From assembly GCA_013361015.1 (NCBI GenBank), contig JABWAN010000462.1, forward strand, positions 1 to 5,357: a stretch of DNA of 5,357 bases, read 5' to 3'. Positions within the stretch are counted from its first letter, which is position 1. Every line of letters begins with the position of its first letter. Shown here one piece after another: positions 4,967-5,357 of the stretch. Made by a program: the position numbers and the translations under genes. The stretch comes from Candidatus Zhuqueibacterota bacterium (GTDB lineage Bacteria > Zhuqueibacterota > Zhuqueibacteria > Zhuqueibacterales > Zhuqueibacteraceae). The notes under the pieces were generated by a model that made no database searches, was not told the origin of the DNA, and saw only the letters and a list, made by a program, of their open reading frames with translations.

Positions 4967-5357
4967 GGTTTTCAAACTCCCTCTCCCACTTCACATAATC
5001 TCCTCGAATCTTCTCAACCTGCTCATCTAAATTCTCCAGCGTCCACGTGCTCGTGTCAATCGGCGAATAAAAGCGCGCGTATACCGTGCCGGGGTTCACG
5101 ACGAAGGTTTTGCCGGGGCAGAGTTGGCGGGCGCCGGCAAAGTGAATGGGCACGATGGGATATTTCAAATCCACGGCCATACGAAACGCGCCTTTTTTGA
5201 ACTGGCCGATTTGTCCGCTCGTAATGCGCGTGCCCTCCGGCGCCATGAACAAAGAGAGCCGCTGCTTGCGGATGCGTTCGTATGCGCGATTGAGCACCGC
5301 AATCGCACGCGCAGAGTCTTGGCGTTTGATGAAAATCTGCCCGGTCAACAGCCCCAT
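4953..5357 (-). CDS. plsC: 1-acyl-sn-glycerol-3-phosphate acyltransferase, PlsC family (5' end beyond the window)
   Basis: PlsC-family enzymes transfer an acyl chain to lysophosphatidic acid at the membrane to make phosphatidic acid for phospholipid synthesis. The 134 visible residues carry the later family blocks: GQIFIKR at 6-12, FMAPEGTR at 37-44 (the glycerophosphate-binding EGTR), FKKGAFRMA at 53-61, and YPIVPIHFAG at 66-75. The N-terminal half with the catalytic HX4D block is outside the window, so the Met at the right edge is probably internal and not the start. The C-terminus is hydrophilic, ends ENHGKK and stops with TAA at 4953-4955, inside the beginning of the antitoxin gene. Other lysophospholipid acyltransferases share these blocks, so the exact acceptor is not certain. 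Confidence 0.9.
   Translation of the reverse strand: MGLLTGQIFIKRQDSARAIAVLNRAYERIRKQRLSLFMAPEGTRITSGQIGQFKKGAFRMAVDLKYPIVPIHFAGARQLCPGKTFVVNPGTVYARFYSPIDTSTWTLENLDEQVEKIRGDYVKWEREFENHGKK

Noticed and set aside
4661..5200. A 179-codon plus-strand open frame
   Set aside because: It is antisense to the antitoxin and plsC, both supported by family motifs.
1..5357. CRISPR array, complete insertion sequence or prophage genes
   Set aside because: No regularly spaced direct repeats, no transposase or integrase-like frame and no phage structural genes are visible on either strand.

Overview
This is a bacterial chromosomal window of moderate GC content. Every gene I can support lies on the minus strand, so transcription runs from the right edge to the left. 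The organism cannot be named from sequence alone. The tRNA gene has no encoded 3' CCA, one core gene starts with TTG, and several dispersed palindromic or repeat-like elements sit between and inside genes. I read this as an environmental, probably uncultured bacterium outside the best-studied Proteobacteria and Firmicutes, but that is inference.

In transcription order the layout is: (1) the C-terminal part of a PlsC-type 1-acylglycerol-3-phosphate acyltransferase, running off the right edge. (2) A CopG/BrnA-like antitoxin gene overlapping the plsC 3' end. (3) A short unrecognised cistron that overlaps the antitoxin stop as GTGA and carries an in-frame TAG at codon 11. (4) An intact HicB-family antitoxin with a good RBS. 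(5) A HicA-family toxin gene immediately behind it, broken by a +1 shift after two codons and by an internal TAG. (6) A 159-bp gap holding a 24-bp-arm inverted repeat. (7) hisS (histidyl-tRNA synthetase), which contains a perfect 27-bp palindrome translated in frame. (8) A repeat-like spacer whose outer inverted repeats end one base before the hisS stop codon. (9) A tRNA with anticodon CAU, most likely elongator Met, followed by a strong hairpin terminator. (10) A DinB/YfiT-like four-helix protein starting just past that terminator. (11) tilS (tRNA-Ile lysidine synthetase), starting at 1300 and continuing off the left edge. It is an uninterrupted 433-codon frame whose stop lies outside the window.

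Functionally the left two thirds is translation-related housekeeping (HisRS, tRNA-CAU, TilS). The right third is a degraded accessory patch of toxin-antitoxin genes between plsC and hisS. Both antitoxins look intact, while the one recognisable toxin (HicA) is broken and the other presumed partner cistron is interrupted. The most unusual points are the palindrome inside hisS, the two interrupted partner genes that share in-frame TAG codons, and the three repeat-like elements in intergenic spacers. I do not see a CRISPR array, a complete insertion sequence or a clearly new large system.
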